DNA of 29,621 nt from an uncultured Flavobacteriaceae bacterium (lineage in GTDB: Bacteria > Bacteroidota > Bacteroidia > Flavobacteriales > Flavobacteriaceae): assembly GCA_938018045.1 (NCBI GenBank), contig CALIIP010000055.1:1-29621 (forward strand), read 5' to 3'. A program made the translations under genes and the position numbers. A model generated the notes under the pieces. It saw nothing but the letters and a program-made list of their open reading frames with translations. It ran no database searches and was not told the origin of the DNA. Each line of letters begins with the position of its first letter. The stretch's first letter is position 1. Below are positions 8,695-17,712 of the stretch, in pieces.

Positions 8695-9399
8695 GTGGAA
8701 GATTATTCGTTTGACAATGAAAACATCACACCACAAAAACAACTAGATTTTATCTCTATAAAATTTAAAACAAATGAATTACTTCAAGGAAAATTTACTT
8801 CAGTAAATGTAACTCACAGTAATAATTTATCAACTTTTGTTCCATTACCGTTTTTTAATGAAGATAAACTGAATGAATATTTACAATATAATCTAAAGGT
8901 TCTAGAGAACGAGTTTATTACTTATGACACTATGCTAAGCGCAGAAATGGTAAGCGTATATATTCCTTTTGTCCATATTAATAATTACTTATTCGATATT
9001 TTTGGAAGTTTTGAATACAAACACTCTACAACTGTTTTAATAGAAACACTTTTAAAAGAAACGTTGACAAATGATAAAACAGATTTTTTTGTGAATGTGG
9101 AAACGGGTATTTTTCAAATAGTCGTTTTAAAAAATAAGAAAGTAAAGTTTTTCAACACCTTTAACTTTAAGACTAAAGAAGATTTTCTGTATTATATCTT
9201 ATTTACAGCTGAGCAGTTAAAACTTAATCCCAAAGAATTTCAATTAACATTTTTAGGAGACATCGAGAAAGAATCTGAAATATATGAAATCACCTATAAG
9301 TATATAAAAAATATACAATTCTTTGAACCTAATTACATTCTCGCAAAGGATTTAAAGATTTCTAATCATTCGCATTTTACACTCTTAAACCAACACTAA
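8695..9399 (+). CDS. DUF3822 family protein
   Basis: 234 residues, matching the DUF3822 family common in Bacteroidota. The start is GTG at 8695; there is no upstream ATG in frame, and the terminator at 8625-8659 limits any longer start. The central part, FFVNVETGIFQIVVL then a KFFNTFNFKTKEDFLYYILF stretch, suggests an ASKHA/PilM-like actin fold. That would put nucleotide binding or pilus-type assembly within reach, but it is inference from pattern only. Its stop touches the ATG of rsmD with no gap, so the two are cotranscribed and probably coupled. No biochemical role is known to me. Confidence 0.85.
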   Translation: MEDYSFDNENITPQKQLDFISIKFKTNELLQGKFTSVNVTHSNNLSTFVPLPFFNEDKLNEYLQYNLKVLENEFITYDTMLSAEMVSVYIPFVHINNYLFDIFGSFEYKHSTTVLIETLLKETLTNDKTDFFVNVETGIFQIVVLKNKKVKFFNTFNFKTKEDFLYYILFTAEQLKLNPKEFQLTFLGDIEKESEIYEITYKYIKNIQFFEPNYILAKDLKISNHSHFTLLNQH

Positions 9400-9942
9400 A
9401 TGCGTATAATATCCGGAAGACACAAAGGAAAACGCTTGTCTGCGCCAAAAAAATTACCTGTAAGACCAACTACAGATATGGCAAAAGAAGCCTTGTTTAA
9501 TATCCTTAATAACAATTATTATTTTGATACACTTTCTGTGTTAGATTTATTTTCAGGTACTGGAAATATTAGTTTTGAATTTGCTTCTAGAGGGTGTGAG
9601 AAAATTACTGCAGTAGATTCTCATTATGGCTGTGTGAAATTTATTGCTACTACGGCAAAAGAACTCGATTTTAATATTGATACTATTAAAAGTGATGTCT
9701 ATAAATTTTTAGAGAAATCTCCAATAAAAGCAACTGTTATTTTTGCAGATCCTCCTTATGATTTTGAAAAAATACAATTTGATAAAATTGTTGAATTGGT
9801 ATTCCAAAACAATTTATTGAATGATGATGGAATGCTGATAATTGAACACTCAAAACAAACAGACTTATCTGAAAATAAATTCTTTACTTATTCTAAAAAG
9901 TATGGAGGAAATATGTTTAGTTTCTTTGAAAAAAATAATTAA
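9400..9942 (+). CDS. rsmD: 16S rRNA (guanine-N2)-methyltransferase RsmD
   Basis: SAM-dependent methyltransferase of 180 residues, close to the usual RsmD length. The N-terminal MRIISGRHKGKRL and RPTTDMAKEALFNIL are family signatures. SAM motif I is DLFSGTG (49-55) and the catalytic motif is DPPY (117-120; the family has N/D-PPY). It modifies the guanine equivalent to G966 of 16S rRNA. The ATG follows the DUF3822 stop directly. The 3' end overlaps the convergent moxR gene by the four bases TTAA, each strand using it for a TAA stop. Confidence 0.95.
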   Translation: MRIISGRHKGKRLSAPKKLPVRPTTDMAKEALFNILNNNYYFDTLSVLDLFSGTGNISFEFASRGCEKITAVDSHYGCVKFIATTAKELDFNIDTIKSDVYKFLEKSPIKATVIFADPPYDFEKIQFDKIVELVFQNNLLNDDGMLIIEHSKQTDLSENKFFTYSKKYGGNMFSFFEKNN

Positions 9943-10892
9943 AGCAATGTTTTTATAATATCTTCTTCTGATATTCCTTCTGCTTCTGCCTTATAATTCT
10001 TAACAATTCTATGTCTTAATATTGGATAAGCAACTGCTTTAACATCTTCAATATCGGGAGAGAATTTACCATTAATTGCGGCATTCACTTTTGCGCCAAC
10101 AATCAAATTTTGTGATGCTCTTGGACCTGCTCCCCAATCAATGTAGTTATTTACAATTTCTGGAGTATTTTTTGTGTTTGGTCGCGTTTTTGAAACCAAA
10201 TTAACTGCATATTCTACAACATTATCTGCAACAGGAATACGGCGAATTAACTTTTGGTATTTTATAATTTCATCAGCAGTGAAAAGAGATTTTACAGTTA
10301 CTTCTTTATCTGATGTTGTACTTTTTACAACTTCTACTTCTTCTTCAAAAGTTGGGTAATCTAGATAAATAGAAAACATGAAGCGGTCTAACTGAGCCTC
10401 TGGAAGTGGATATGTTCCTTCTTGCTCAATCGGATTTTGAGTTGCCAATACAAAGAATGGTAATGCCAATTTATAATGTTGTCCTGCAATAGTTACTGTT
10501 CGTTCCTGCATTGCTTCTAGCAATGCTGCTTGTGTTTTTGGTGGCGTACGGTTAATTTCATCAGCTAAAATAATATTAGAGAAAATAGGCCCTTTAATAA
10601 ACTTAAAATTTCTGTTTTCATCTAAAATTTCACTTCCAAGAATATCCGAAGGCATTAAATCTGGAGTAAACTGAATACGTTTAAAATCTAAACCAATTGC
10701 TTCTGCAATTGTATGAACAAGTAATGTTTTTGCTAATCCTGGAACACCAATCAGTAATGAATGGCCTCCTGCAAAAATAGAATACAAAACATGATCAACA
10801 GTTTGGTTTTGACCTATTATAACTTTAGAAATCTCTTTTTTAAGCTCTTTATACTTAACACCTAACTCTTCAATTGCTGCAACATCTGACAT
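9939..10892 (-). CDS. MoxR-family AAA+ ATPase
   Basis: 317 residues. Walker A is GVPGLAKT (49-56), the Walker B stretch IILADEINR follows, then sensor 1 ATQNP and the sensor 2 region GPRASQ. MoxR ATPases act as chaperones for metal-centre or complex maturation, often with von Willebrand factor A proteins. No such partner is visible here. It is the last gene of an operon with three SurA-like folding factors and starts five bases after the preceding stop, which suggests an envelope-related job. The start is ATG at 10890-10892 (MSDVAAIEELG), and the length fits the family. Confidence 0.93.
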   Translation of the reverse strand: MSDVAAIEELGVKYKELKKEISKVIIGQNQTVDHVLYSIFAGGHSLLIGVPGLAKTLLVHTIAEAIGLDFKRIQFTPDLMPSDILGSEILDENRNFKFIKGPIFSNIILADEINRTPPKTQAALLEAMQERTVTIAGQHYKLALPFFVLATQNPIEQEGTYPLPEAQLDRFMFSIYLDYPTFEEEVEVVKSTTSDKEVTVKSLFTADEIIKYQKLIRRIPVADNVVEYAVNLVSKTRPNTKNTPEIVNNYIDWGAGPRASQNLIVGAKVNAAINGKFSPDIEDVKAVAYPILRHRIVKNYKAEAEGISEEDIIKTLL

Positions 10893-10897
10893 AATAA

Positions 10898-12256
10898 TTA
10901 ATCTTTTTTCCAGTTTTTATCAAAAGTACATTCTTTGTAACTTCCGTTTAGTTTTATGTATGTATCTACAATTTTTTCTTTTGCCCATTTATCAACTGCT
11001 TCTTCTTTCTTTTTTTGTAATGCCAATGATTGAATTTTTACATAATCTGAGATAAAATTAGCAGTATGTGAGTCTGTTTTAGACTTTAACATAATGAGTT
11101 TAAACATTTTTTCTCCTTCTCGTGTTTCATCATAAAAAGGTATGGTCGTTTTTCCTGCTGCTAAACTAGAAATACGAGAATAAAGTGTTGGGTCCATACG
11201 AGTCAATTCAAAATGAGTATCGCCTGTTTCTGGATTTAAAATAGCACCTTTATTGGTCTTCGTTGCTGCTTCTTCAGAGTATTCTTCTACTGCATCAACA
11301 AAACTAATTGTTCCTTTGTCTATTTCTACTTTTAATTTTTCTAAAGTTTCTTTTGCTTCTTCTAATTTACTATCATCAATTTCTGGTTGAATTAATATAT
11401 GACGTAAATCAATTTGTTGTCCTTTAATTTTTTCCACTTTTATAATATGAAAACCAAAATCGGTTTTAAAAGGGTCAGAAACTTCACCAACATCTAAACT
11501 AAAAGCAACTTCTTTAAATTCTTTTACAAATCCACTTTCACGAGTTATCGTATATGCTCCTCCTGATCCTGGACCTTTTCCTGATGCAGAAGGATCATCT
11601 GAATGCAAAATTGCTTTCATATTCATACTAGAACCTGCTTCAATTTCAGATTTTATCTTTTTCAACTTATCAACAACTCTTAATATCTCTTCATCTGTAG
11701 GCTTAGCATAAATTACAATTTGAGAAATTTCAATTTCTGCACCAAATTCTGGTAAATTACCTTCACTTTCTAAGTTTTTAAAATATGTGCGAACTTCGTC
11801 TGGAGTAATATCAATTTCTTCAGTTATACTTGCTCTTTCTCCTTGTATCAATTGCTGTTCTCTTTGAATTTGACTTAATTCTTTTCGTAAATCAATTTCA
11901 TCATTAAAACCATAAAATTCAACAACTTTTTGAATACTACCTAATTGTTGAGCAAACGAACCAATTTGTTTATCAACTTGTTCTAAAACTCTTCCTTCAG
12001 ATACTGGAATACTATCGATAATTGCATGATGAGCCAAAAGTTTTTGCGACATAATTTCTTCAAGCATTTCGCAATCAGAAATCTTAATTCTACCTTCACT
12101 TCTTTGTTCAATTTCTATTTTAAACTTATCGACATCAGAGTCTAACACTATGTTTTTCCCAACTACAACTGCTACTCCATCAACTTTAATTCTTTGTTGA
12201 GAGTATGTGCTGATTGCAAACAATAAACATGTTAGCATTAATCCTTTTTTTATCAT
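10898..12256 (-). CDS. SurA-like periplasmic peptidyl-prolyl isomerase
   Basis: 452 residues. A Sec signal peptide of about 20 residues ends in TYSQ, the typical Bacteroidota pattern. A SurA-N-like helical chaperone region covers about 35-165. The first parvulin-type domain covers about 175-277 (HSDDPSASGKGPGSGGAY and the FGFHIIKV end), and a second, diverged one covers about 282-395 (LRHILIQPE). It is expected to fold outer-membrane proteins in the periplasm. I chose the ATG at 12254-12256, which follows the upstream stop by one base (TAA-A-ATG). A longer in-frame start 12 codons upstream would overlap the preceding gene and bury the signal peptide. Confidence 0.9.
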   Translation of the reverse strand: MIKKGLMLTCLLFAISTYSQQRIKVDGVAVVVGKNIVLDSDVDKFKIEIEQRSEGRIKISDCEMLEEIMSQKLLAHHAIIDSIPVSEGRVLEQVDKQIGSFAQQLGSIQKVVEFYGFNDEIDLRKELSQIQREQQLIQGERASITEEIDITPDEVRTYFKNLESEGNLPEFGAEIEISQIVIYAKPTDEEILRVVDKLKKIKSEIEAGSSMNMKAILHSDDPSASGKGPGSGGAYTITRESGFVKEFKEVAFSLDVGEVSDPFKTDFGFHIIKVEKIKGQQIDLRHILIQPEIDDSKLEEAKETLEKLKVEIDKGTISFVDAVEEYSEEAATKTNKGAILNPETGDTHFELTRMDPTLYSRISSLAAGKTTIPFYDETREGEKMFKLIMLKSKTDSHTANFISDYVKIQSLALQKKKEEAVDKWAKEKIVDTYIKLNGSYKECTFDKNWKKD

Positions 12257-12257
12257 T

Positions 12258-13112
12258 TTAATATGTTTCAAATTTTTGATTTTTAATTGCATCGTTTAAT
12301 AAATCTACTTCAATTTTTCTTAATAACTCTAACTTTCTTTTGTGCAGAATAATCTGTTTTATTGTTGGATAAACATAACTAATTGGCGCTATTTCATTAC
12401 GTTTTAGAACATCTTTAATTGATATCAAATATAATCCTAATGAATCTTCTTTTTGAAGAAAATTAGTTTTTTTTAAGATATTCTTTTTATCCTCACTTTT
12501 TAGATAATTAATCTTATCTAATATCTCACTATATTTTATCCAAATAGAATCATTAAAATTAAAAGACTTGAATTCCAACGCTCTTAATTGTAAACTATCA
12601 ATATCTTCTTCTTTGGTAGATTTAAATAACTTTATTAAGCCTTTCTTATCTAATCTATTGCTATTTGTATGTAAATACTTTATTTGGACTAGTTCTTCGT
12701 TTAACTTGAAATTATTGTTGTTCGCTAGATAATATTTTTCTATCTGATAATCTGTAACTAAAGTATCTAACTTATTCAAAACCAATGCTTCCTTATAAGC
12801 ATTTATATAGAGTGTTGCACGATAATCTGAAACTAATTTTTCAAAAGACAATGTTTCATCTTTTAAGTTTAATTCTGCTTGATGCAATAATAATTGCTGT
12901 TTTGCCCAAGAATTAATATAATTTTCTACAAATAATGCACTATCCTGTTTCGTAAGATTTGATGCCAAAACAAGATCGATTTCTGATTGATACAAAGTGC
13001 TATTATATACTTTTGCGACAGCAGTTTTAGGCTCTTCATTTTTAAACTTCATTGGAAGTTCGCAAGATATAAAAATCATTAAAATCGATATGTAAATGAT
13101 ATTACTGCGCAT
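12258..13112 (-). CDS. SurA-like lipoprotein without a recognisable parvulin domain
   Basis: 284 residues with a lipoprotein signal: hydrophobic stretch 4-16 and a Cys at 17 in IFISCELP, so it is probably anchored to a membrane. The mature part is helical with an NTLTKQD-type SurA-N/PpiD-like layout, but I see no parvulin signature (no HIL..., GFHI pattern). It lies between two parvulin proteins, with one-base spacing on both sides (TAA-A-ATG at the 5' end). I chose the ATG at 13110-13112 instead of a TTG four codons upstream that would overlap the previous gene. Its likely role is a folding factor or holdase for outer-membrane proteins; this rests on context. Confidence 0.8.
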   Translation of the reverse strand: MRSNIIYISILMIFISCELPMKFKNEEPKTAVAKVYNSTLYQSEIDLVLASNLTKQDSALFVENYINSWAKQQLLLHQAELNLKDETLSFEKLVSDYRATLYINAYKEALVLNKLDTLVTDYQIEKYYLANNNNFKLNEELVQIKYLHTNSNRLDKKGLIKLFKSTKEEDIDSLQLRALEFKSFNFNDSIWIKYSEILDKINYLKSEDKKNILKKTNFLQKEDSLGLYLISIKDVLKRNEIAPISYVYPTIKQIILHKRKLELLRKIEVDLLNDAIKNQKFETY

Positions 13113-13113
13113 T

Positions 13114-14736
13114 TTATTTTTCAATCACAGTTTTTAGTGTTTCATCATTCATTCTTATAGCATATAATGAATGTAATTCTTTAATCCATTCTGCTTCTAA
13201 AAATTCTTGATAATCATTTATTACTTTACCTTTAATGGTTTTCAGTTCTTGAATTTCACCATTATCTAAAAGGTAATCCTTAGTGTTTTCTGAAAAATAA
13301 TTTTGAATTCCTAAACTATCTTTCGATTTATCCCAAATTTTACTTTGTAAAACTTCAAACAACAATAATCCTTCTCTATATTCTTGATAGGTGTTTTTAT
13401 AATCTTTATTATTGTTTTCGATGTTCTTTTTATAGTGATCCAAAATTTTTATTTCTTTAAATGAATTGAAAGATTTATCTGTAAATTCATTACCATCTAA
13501 ATAATCAAAAAATGCTTTTTGATTCACCTTATCACCATCAATAGTCATTAAATTTTTGATGAACTTCCTCTTATTATCTTTCCAATTTTCTTTCTTAAAA
13601 GCCTTTAAAGATTTCTCATTAACCTTAATGTCATAATTTCTTTTTAACTTATGAACTATAGAATAATCAATACTTTTAGAACGATCTCCTTTTTTAACTT
13701 TTTCGGTTAACTCCACTTTAACTATATCAAAACTTTCTACTGGAAATTTATTTACTAACTTAATAATGTGCCAACCAAATCTTGTTTTAAACGGCTTAGA
13801 ATAATCTCCAACATTTTTTAAAGCAAAAGCATTGTCTTCAAACTCTTTGACCATTCTTCCTGAGCCAAATCTTCCTAAACTTCCATTCTTTTTGGCTGTA
13901 TAACTATCTTCTGATATTGTTTTTGCTAAATTTTCAAAATCTTCACCTTCAACTAATTTTGAATAAATTTCATCAATCTTAAATTTACCATCTTCAGAAT
14001 TATCTTTTATCATAATATGTGCCGCTTCAACTTCTCCACGCGCTTCTCTCTTATCTAATACTTTTACAATATGATAACCAAATCTTGTTTTAAAAGGTTG
14101 AGAAATTTCATTAACTGAAGTACTATATGCAGCAGATTCAAAAGGATAAACCATGCCAAAAACAGAAAAATACCCTAAATTACCTCCATTACCTTTTCCT
14201 CTATTACTATCTCTAGCTGATGGATCTTCAGAATACTTTTTTGCAATACTTTCAAATGACTCACCATTGATAATTTTATTTCTTGCATCTATAATTTTAT
14301 TATAAGATGCTAAAGTATCTTGAGAATTCTTAAAATTTTCGTTGATTAAAATATGACTTGCGTTAATTTCAATCAAACTGCGTTCATATGCTTCTTTAAC
14401 AACATCATTTAAAATAGAATCATCTCGCAAGTATGGCTCCATAAGTTGCTTCTTATAAGATGCCAATTCAGATTGATATGATTTAATAGTATCAAACTTT
14501 AAATCATATGCTTGTTTAATTTTTAATTTATAATTGACAAAAAGGTCTAAATAGTTTTTAATATCTTTTTGAGATTCATCAGATACAAGATCTAAGTTTT
14601 TAGAATAAACTCTTAAAAATTCTGAAGTAAATACAGGCTCATTATCAATGGTAAATAAAACTGAATCCTTGGTTTGCGAAAACGTATTAAAAAAACTCAA
14701 CGCAATAAATAAATTAATATAATTTTTAAATGTCAT
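13114..14736 (-). CDS. Periplasmic double-parvulin peptidyl-prolyl isomerase
   Basis: 540 residues. A signal peptide of about 20 residues ends in NTFSQ. An N-terminal chaperone-like region is followed by two tandem parvulin domains at about 124-228 (ASHILI, NGGNLGYFS, FKTRFGYHIVKV) and 236-330 (AAHIMI, NGSLGRFGSGRM, FKTRFGWHIIKL). A C-terminal region of about 200 residues has no motif I recognise. It is predicted to isomerise X-Pro bonds and hold outer-membrane proteins in the periplasm. It is the first gene of a four-gene operon ending in MoxR. I chose the ATG at 14734-14736. Longer in-frame starts at 14754 and 14772 lie next to or inside the -7 box at 14756-14763. Confidence 0.92.
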   Translation of the reverse strand: MTFKNYINLFIALSFFNTFSQTKDSVLFTIDNEPVFTSEFLRVYSKNLDLVSDESQKDIKNYLDLFVNYKLKIKQAYDLKFDTIKSYQSELASYKKQLMEPYLRDDSILNDVVKEAYERSLIEINASHILINENFKNSQDTLASYNKIIDARNKIINGESFESIAKKYSEDPSARDSNRGKGNGGNLGYFSVFGMVYPFESAAYSTSVNEISQPFKTRFGYHIVKVLDKREARGEVEAAHIMIKDNSEDGKFKIDEIYSKLVEGEDFENLAKTISEDSYTAKKNGSLGRFGSGRMVKEFEDNAFALKNVGDYSKPFKTRFGWHIIKLVNKFPVESFDIVKVELTEKVKKGDRSKSIDYSIVHKLKRNYDIKVNEKSLKAFKKENWKDNKRKFIKNLMTIDGDKVNQKAFFDYLDGNEFTDKSFNSFKEIKILDHYKKNIENNNKDYKNTYQEYREGLLLFEVLQSKIWDKSKDSLGIQNYFSENTKDYLLDNGEIQELKTIKGKVINDYQEFLEAEWIKELHSLYAIRMNDETLKTVIEK

Positions 14737-14755
14737 TTCTCTTTTTTTATGCATA

Positions 14756-14763
14756 CAAAAATA
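14756..14763 (-). promoter_or_regulatory. -7 box TATTTTTG of the folding-factor operon
   Basis: Perfect TAnnTTTG match 19 bases before the chosen ATG of the double-parvulin gene. It decides the start. No good TTG element is seen. Confidence 0.6.
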
Positions 14764-14837
14764 AGGATTCAATTGAATAATTACTTATAATAACGCCGCA
14801 ATTTATCTTTTATTTCTGGGTTTTAATGTTAAGGAAA

Positions 14838-15119
14838 TTATAAAGAAATTACACCTTTCACTTTCCCTATTTCTACATATTTAGAAATGATTTCATCAGA
14901 ACTACTCATTTCAATAAGCACAGAAATACTTATATATTTTCCTGTTTTTGAAGGTCTTGTGGTTATAACTGCTCCGCCATAATTAAAAATGTTTTCAATT
15001 AAGTTCATTTTAATATCATCCTTAGGAATAATAAATTTGTATAAATAATTAGATGGAAAATCCATTGTTTCATCTAAACTTAATTTTAATTTTTTATAAA
15101 TTTCTGGTGTTTTATCCAT
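14838..15119 (-). CDS. DUF493 (YbeD-like) family protein
   Basis: 93-residue cytoplasmic protein, the usual family length. It shows the DUF493 pattern: the DFPSNYLYKFI strand, the RPSKTGKYISISVLI strand and the closing VEIGKVKGVISL. The family has a small ferredoxin/ACT-like fold, and its biochemical role is unsettled. It stands alone with its own -7 box (15145-15152) and faces the AAA_28 gene divergently. The next gene downstream has its own promoter. Confidence 0.85.
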   Translation of the reverse strand: MDKTPEIYKKLKLSLDETMDFPSNYLYKFIIPKDDIKMNLIENIFNYGGAVITTRPSKTGKYISISVLIEMSSSDEIISKYVEIGKVKGVISL

Positions 15120-15144
15120 TATTAATAATTTATTGTTTTAATTA

Positions 15145-15152
15145 CAAAAATA
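15145..15152 (-). promoter_or_regulatory. -7 box TATTTTTG of the DUF493 gene
   Basis: Perfect TAnnTTTG match 25 bases before the ATG, in the divergent region shared with the AAA_28 gene. Confidence 0.55.
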
Positions 15153-15218
15153 ATACCAATAAAAATAGTCGCTTTTTGATGTACAAAATTACAGCTATAT
15201 TTAATGAATTTTAATAAA

Positions 15219-15251
15219 TTGCTAAAACAAATTTTGAATCTCTTATTTTTG
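15219..15251 (+). promoter_or_regulatory. Promoter of the AAA_28-recQ-fmt operon
   Basis: TTG at 15219-15221 and a perfect -7 box TATTTTTG at 15244-15251, spaced 22 bases. The -7 box ends four bases before the ATG, so the transcript is probably leaderless. Confidence 0.6.
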
Positions 15252-15255
15252 CATT

Positions 15256-15807
15256 ATGCAACAAAAAATAGTAATTACTGGTGGACCAGGAACAGGTAAA
15301 ACTTCAATAATAAAAGAACTTGAAAAGCGAAATTACTTTTGTTTTCATGAAGTTATTCGTGAGTTTACTTTAGAGGCTAAAAAAGATGGTAATCTTAAAG
15401 GTCTGACAACAAATCCTATCGCGGAAGTTGACGATCCAATGGATTTTAATCTAAAAATTCTTAATGGTCGAATTAAACAGTTTAAAGATTCCCTAAATAA
15501 AAAAGATGAAATTATTTTTTTTGATAGAGGTATTCCAGATGTTTTAGGATATATGGATCATTTCAAACAGAATTATGATAGCGTTTTCACAAAACCTTGT
15601 AAAGAAAACAAATACACCAAGATAATTATGTTGCCTCTTTGGAAAGCCATTTATTTATCTGATGAAGAACGATTTGAAAGTTATGAAGAAGCACTCGAAA
15701 TTCACGCTGCACTAGAAAATATTTATAGAAAACTAGGGTATATGGTTATTGTTGTTCCATTTGGAACTGTTAAAGAACGTACAGATTTTATTCTAAACGC
15801 TCTTTAA
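15256..15807 (+). CDS. AAA_28 / NadR-kinase-like P-loop NTPase
   Basis: 183 residues, a single P-loop domain. Walker A is GGPGTGKTS (9-17). It also has the HEVIREF segment and FFDRGIPD (Walker B-like, with acidic and basic catalytic residues), characteristic of the AAA_28 group related to the kinase half of NadR and to deoxynucleoside kinases. A nucleoside or cofactor kinase function is plausible, but the substrate cannot be read. It is the first gene of an operon with recQ and fmt. RecQ starts two bases after its stop. Confidence 0.88.
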   Translation: MQQKIVITGGPGTGKTSIIKELEKRNYFCFHEVIREFTLEAKKDGNLKGLTTNPIAEVDDPMDFNLKILNGRIKQFKDSLNKKDEIIFFDRGIPDVLGYMDHFKQNYDSVFTKPCKENKYTKIIMLPLWKAIYLSDEERFESYEEALEIHAALENIYRKLGYMVIVVPFGTVKERTDFILNAL

Positions 15808-15809
15808 TC

Positions 15810-17711
15810 TTGAATACTCCTCTAGAAATATTAAAAGAATACTGGAATTTTGACTCTTTTAAAGATCCTCAAGAAACAGTAATTTCTAGCGTCTTAAATG
15901 GTGTCGATACGATTGCCTTATTACCAACTGGCGGAGGGAAATCTATCTGCTTTCAAGTTCCAACACTTATTAATGATGGTGTCTGCCTTGTTATTTCTCC
16001 TTTGATCGCTTTAATGAATGATCAAGTTAGAAATTTACAAAACAAAAATATAAAAGCTGTTGCGCTAACATCAAAATTATCGCAAGATGAAATTGTAACG
16101 ATTTTTGACAACCTACAATATGGGAATTATAAATTTCTATATGTATCTCCAGAGAAATTACAATCAGAGTTTATTCAGACAAAATTAAGACAATTAAACA
16201 TTCAATTAATTGCTATTGATGAAGCACATTGCATCTCAGAATGGGGACACGACTTCAGGCCTTCTTATTTAAATATCAACATTATACGTGAGTTTTTTCC
16301 AACAATTCCAATTATTGCTTTAACTGCTTCTGCTACAGAAAAAGTTTTAGATGACATCATTAAAAACCTAGATTTAAAAACACCCAAAATTGTAAAAAAA
16401 TCATTTTATAGAGCCAATTTAGCATATCAGATTTTTGATGTCGAAGATAAATTATATAAAGTTGAACAGATTTTAACCAAGATAAAAGGTCCAAAAATTA
16501 TTTACACAAATACTCGCCGAAAAACTATTGAAGTTTCCGAACAACTAAATTATTTAGGCTATAAAAGCAACTTTTATCATGGCGGAATGCAACTAGATGA
16601 TAAAATAAAAGCCTACGAAGATTGGCTGACAGAAAAAACACCAATAATAGTCGCAACAAATGCATTTGGAATGGGAATTGACAAGCCAAATGTTAGAGCT
16701 GTAATTCACCTAAATTTACCTCAAAGTATTGAAAATTACATGCAAGAAGCAGGTCGAGGAGGACGAGATGATAAAAAAGCTTTCTCTGTTGTTCTAAAAA
16801 ACAAAACTGACATACATACTGCAAAAACTATCGTTGAAAAGAATATTGCAACGGTAGAAATTGTAAAAAAAATATATTTTGACTTAAACCAATATTTTCA
16901 AATTTCTTATGGTGAATTATCTACCAGAAAACACGAATTTAATATCAGTGAATTTTGTAAAATATACCAACACCCTCTTTTAAAAACTTACAATGCTCTG
17001 AAAATTTTAGACAGAGAAAGTATTCTTTTATTAGATGAGAGTTTTAGTCGAAAATCTACCGTTAAATTTATTGTTGACAACCATACTATTTTAGATTATT
17101 GTCATAATAATCCCTCAAAAAATGACTTCGTAAAATTGATACTTAGAACATATGGTGGCATTTTTGAAAGTCCGAAAAAAATAAATGAAAACTACCTTTC
17201 AAACACATTAAGTATTTCATTATCAGAAATTAAAAAAATGTTATCTCTATTAAAAAAAGATAAAATAATTAATTACTACAATGCAAATAGCAATACGCAA
17301 ATTCTATTTTTAGTTCCAAGAGAAGATGACAGGACTATAAATATAATTTCAAAAAATATTAAAAAAAGAAATGAATTAAAAATAGAGAAAATTGAAAATT
17401 TAATCTCATTTTTAGAGAACAATAAAGTATGCAGAAGTATACAGCTCCTCTCCTATTTTGATGAAACTAAAACACATGAATGTGGAATTTGTGATGTTTG
17501 CATATCCAATAAAAATGTTTTAAAAAAAATAGACTCAAAAGAGGTTATTATCAAAATTATTGATCTGCTAAATAAAAAAAACGAATTGTCTTCCAAAGAG
17601 ATTGTTTCAGAATTAGAGTTTACAGAATCGGATATAATATTTAGTTTACAAATCTTATTAGAAAAAAGCATTTTAGCAGTAACTTCGCAAAATAAATATA
17701 AAATAAACTGA
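15810..17711 (+). CDS. recQ: RecQ-family ATP-dependent DNA helicase
   Basis: 633 residues. Walker A is TGGGKS (40-45), the DEAH box 137-140 within DEAHCISEWGHDFRP, and the second RecA lobe has GMGIDKPNVRAV and QEAGRGGRD. The zinc cysteines are Cys541, 558, 561 and 564. About 70 residues follow with a winged-helix-like ending, and there is no HRDC domain, so it is shorter than the roughly 700-residue RecQ of the same phylum. The start is TTG at 15810-15812. The first in-frame ATG is 68 codons on, which would remove motifs 0 and I. It has a two-base gap from the preceding gene and a one-base gap to fmt. It unwinds 3'-5' in recombination and repair. Confidence 0.95.
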   Translation: MNTPLEILKEYWNFDSFKDPQETVISSVLNGVDTIALLPTGGGKSICFQVPTLINDGVCLVISPLIALMNDQVRNLQNKNIKAVALTSKLSQDEIVTIFDNLQYGNYKFLYVSPEKLQSEFIQTKLRQLNIQLIAIDEAHCISEWGHDFRPSYLNINIIREFFPTIPIIALTASATEKVLDDIIKNLDLKTPKIVKKSFYRANLAYQIFDVEDKLYKVEQILTKIKGPKIIYTNTRRKTIEVSEQLNYLGYKSNFYHGGMQLDDKIKAYEDWLTEKTPIIVATNAFGMGIDKPNVRAVIHLNLPQSIENYMQEAGRGGRDDKKAFSVVLKNKTDIHTAKTIVEKNIATVEIVKKIYFDLNQYFQISYGELSTRKHEFNISEFCKIYQHPLLKTYNALKILDRESILLLDESFSRKSTVKFIVDNHTILDYCHNNPSKNDFVKLILRTYGGIFESPKKINENYLSNTLSISLSEIKKMLSLLKKDKIINYYNANSNTQILFLVPREDDRTINIISKNIKKRNELKIEKIENLISFLENNKVCRSIQLLSYFDETKTHECGICDVCISNKNVLKKIDSKEVIIKIIDLLNKKNELSSKEIVSELEFTESDIIFSLQILLEKSILAVTSQNKYKIN

Positions 17712-17712
17712 C

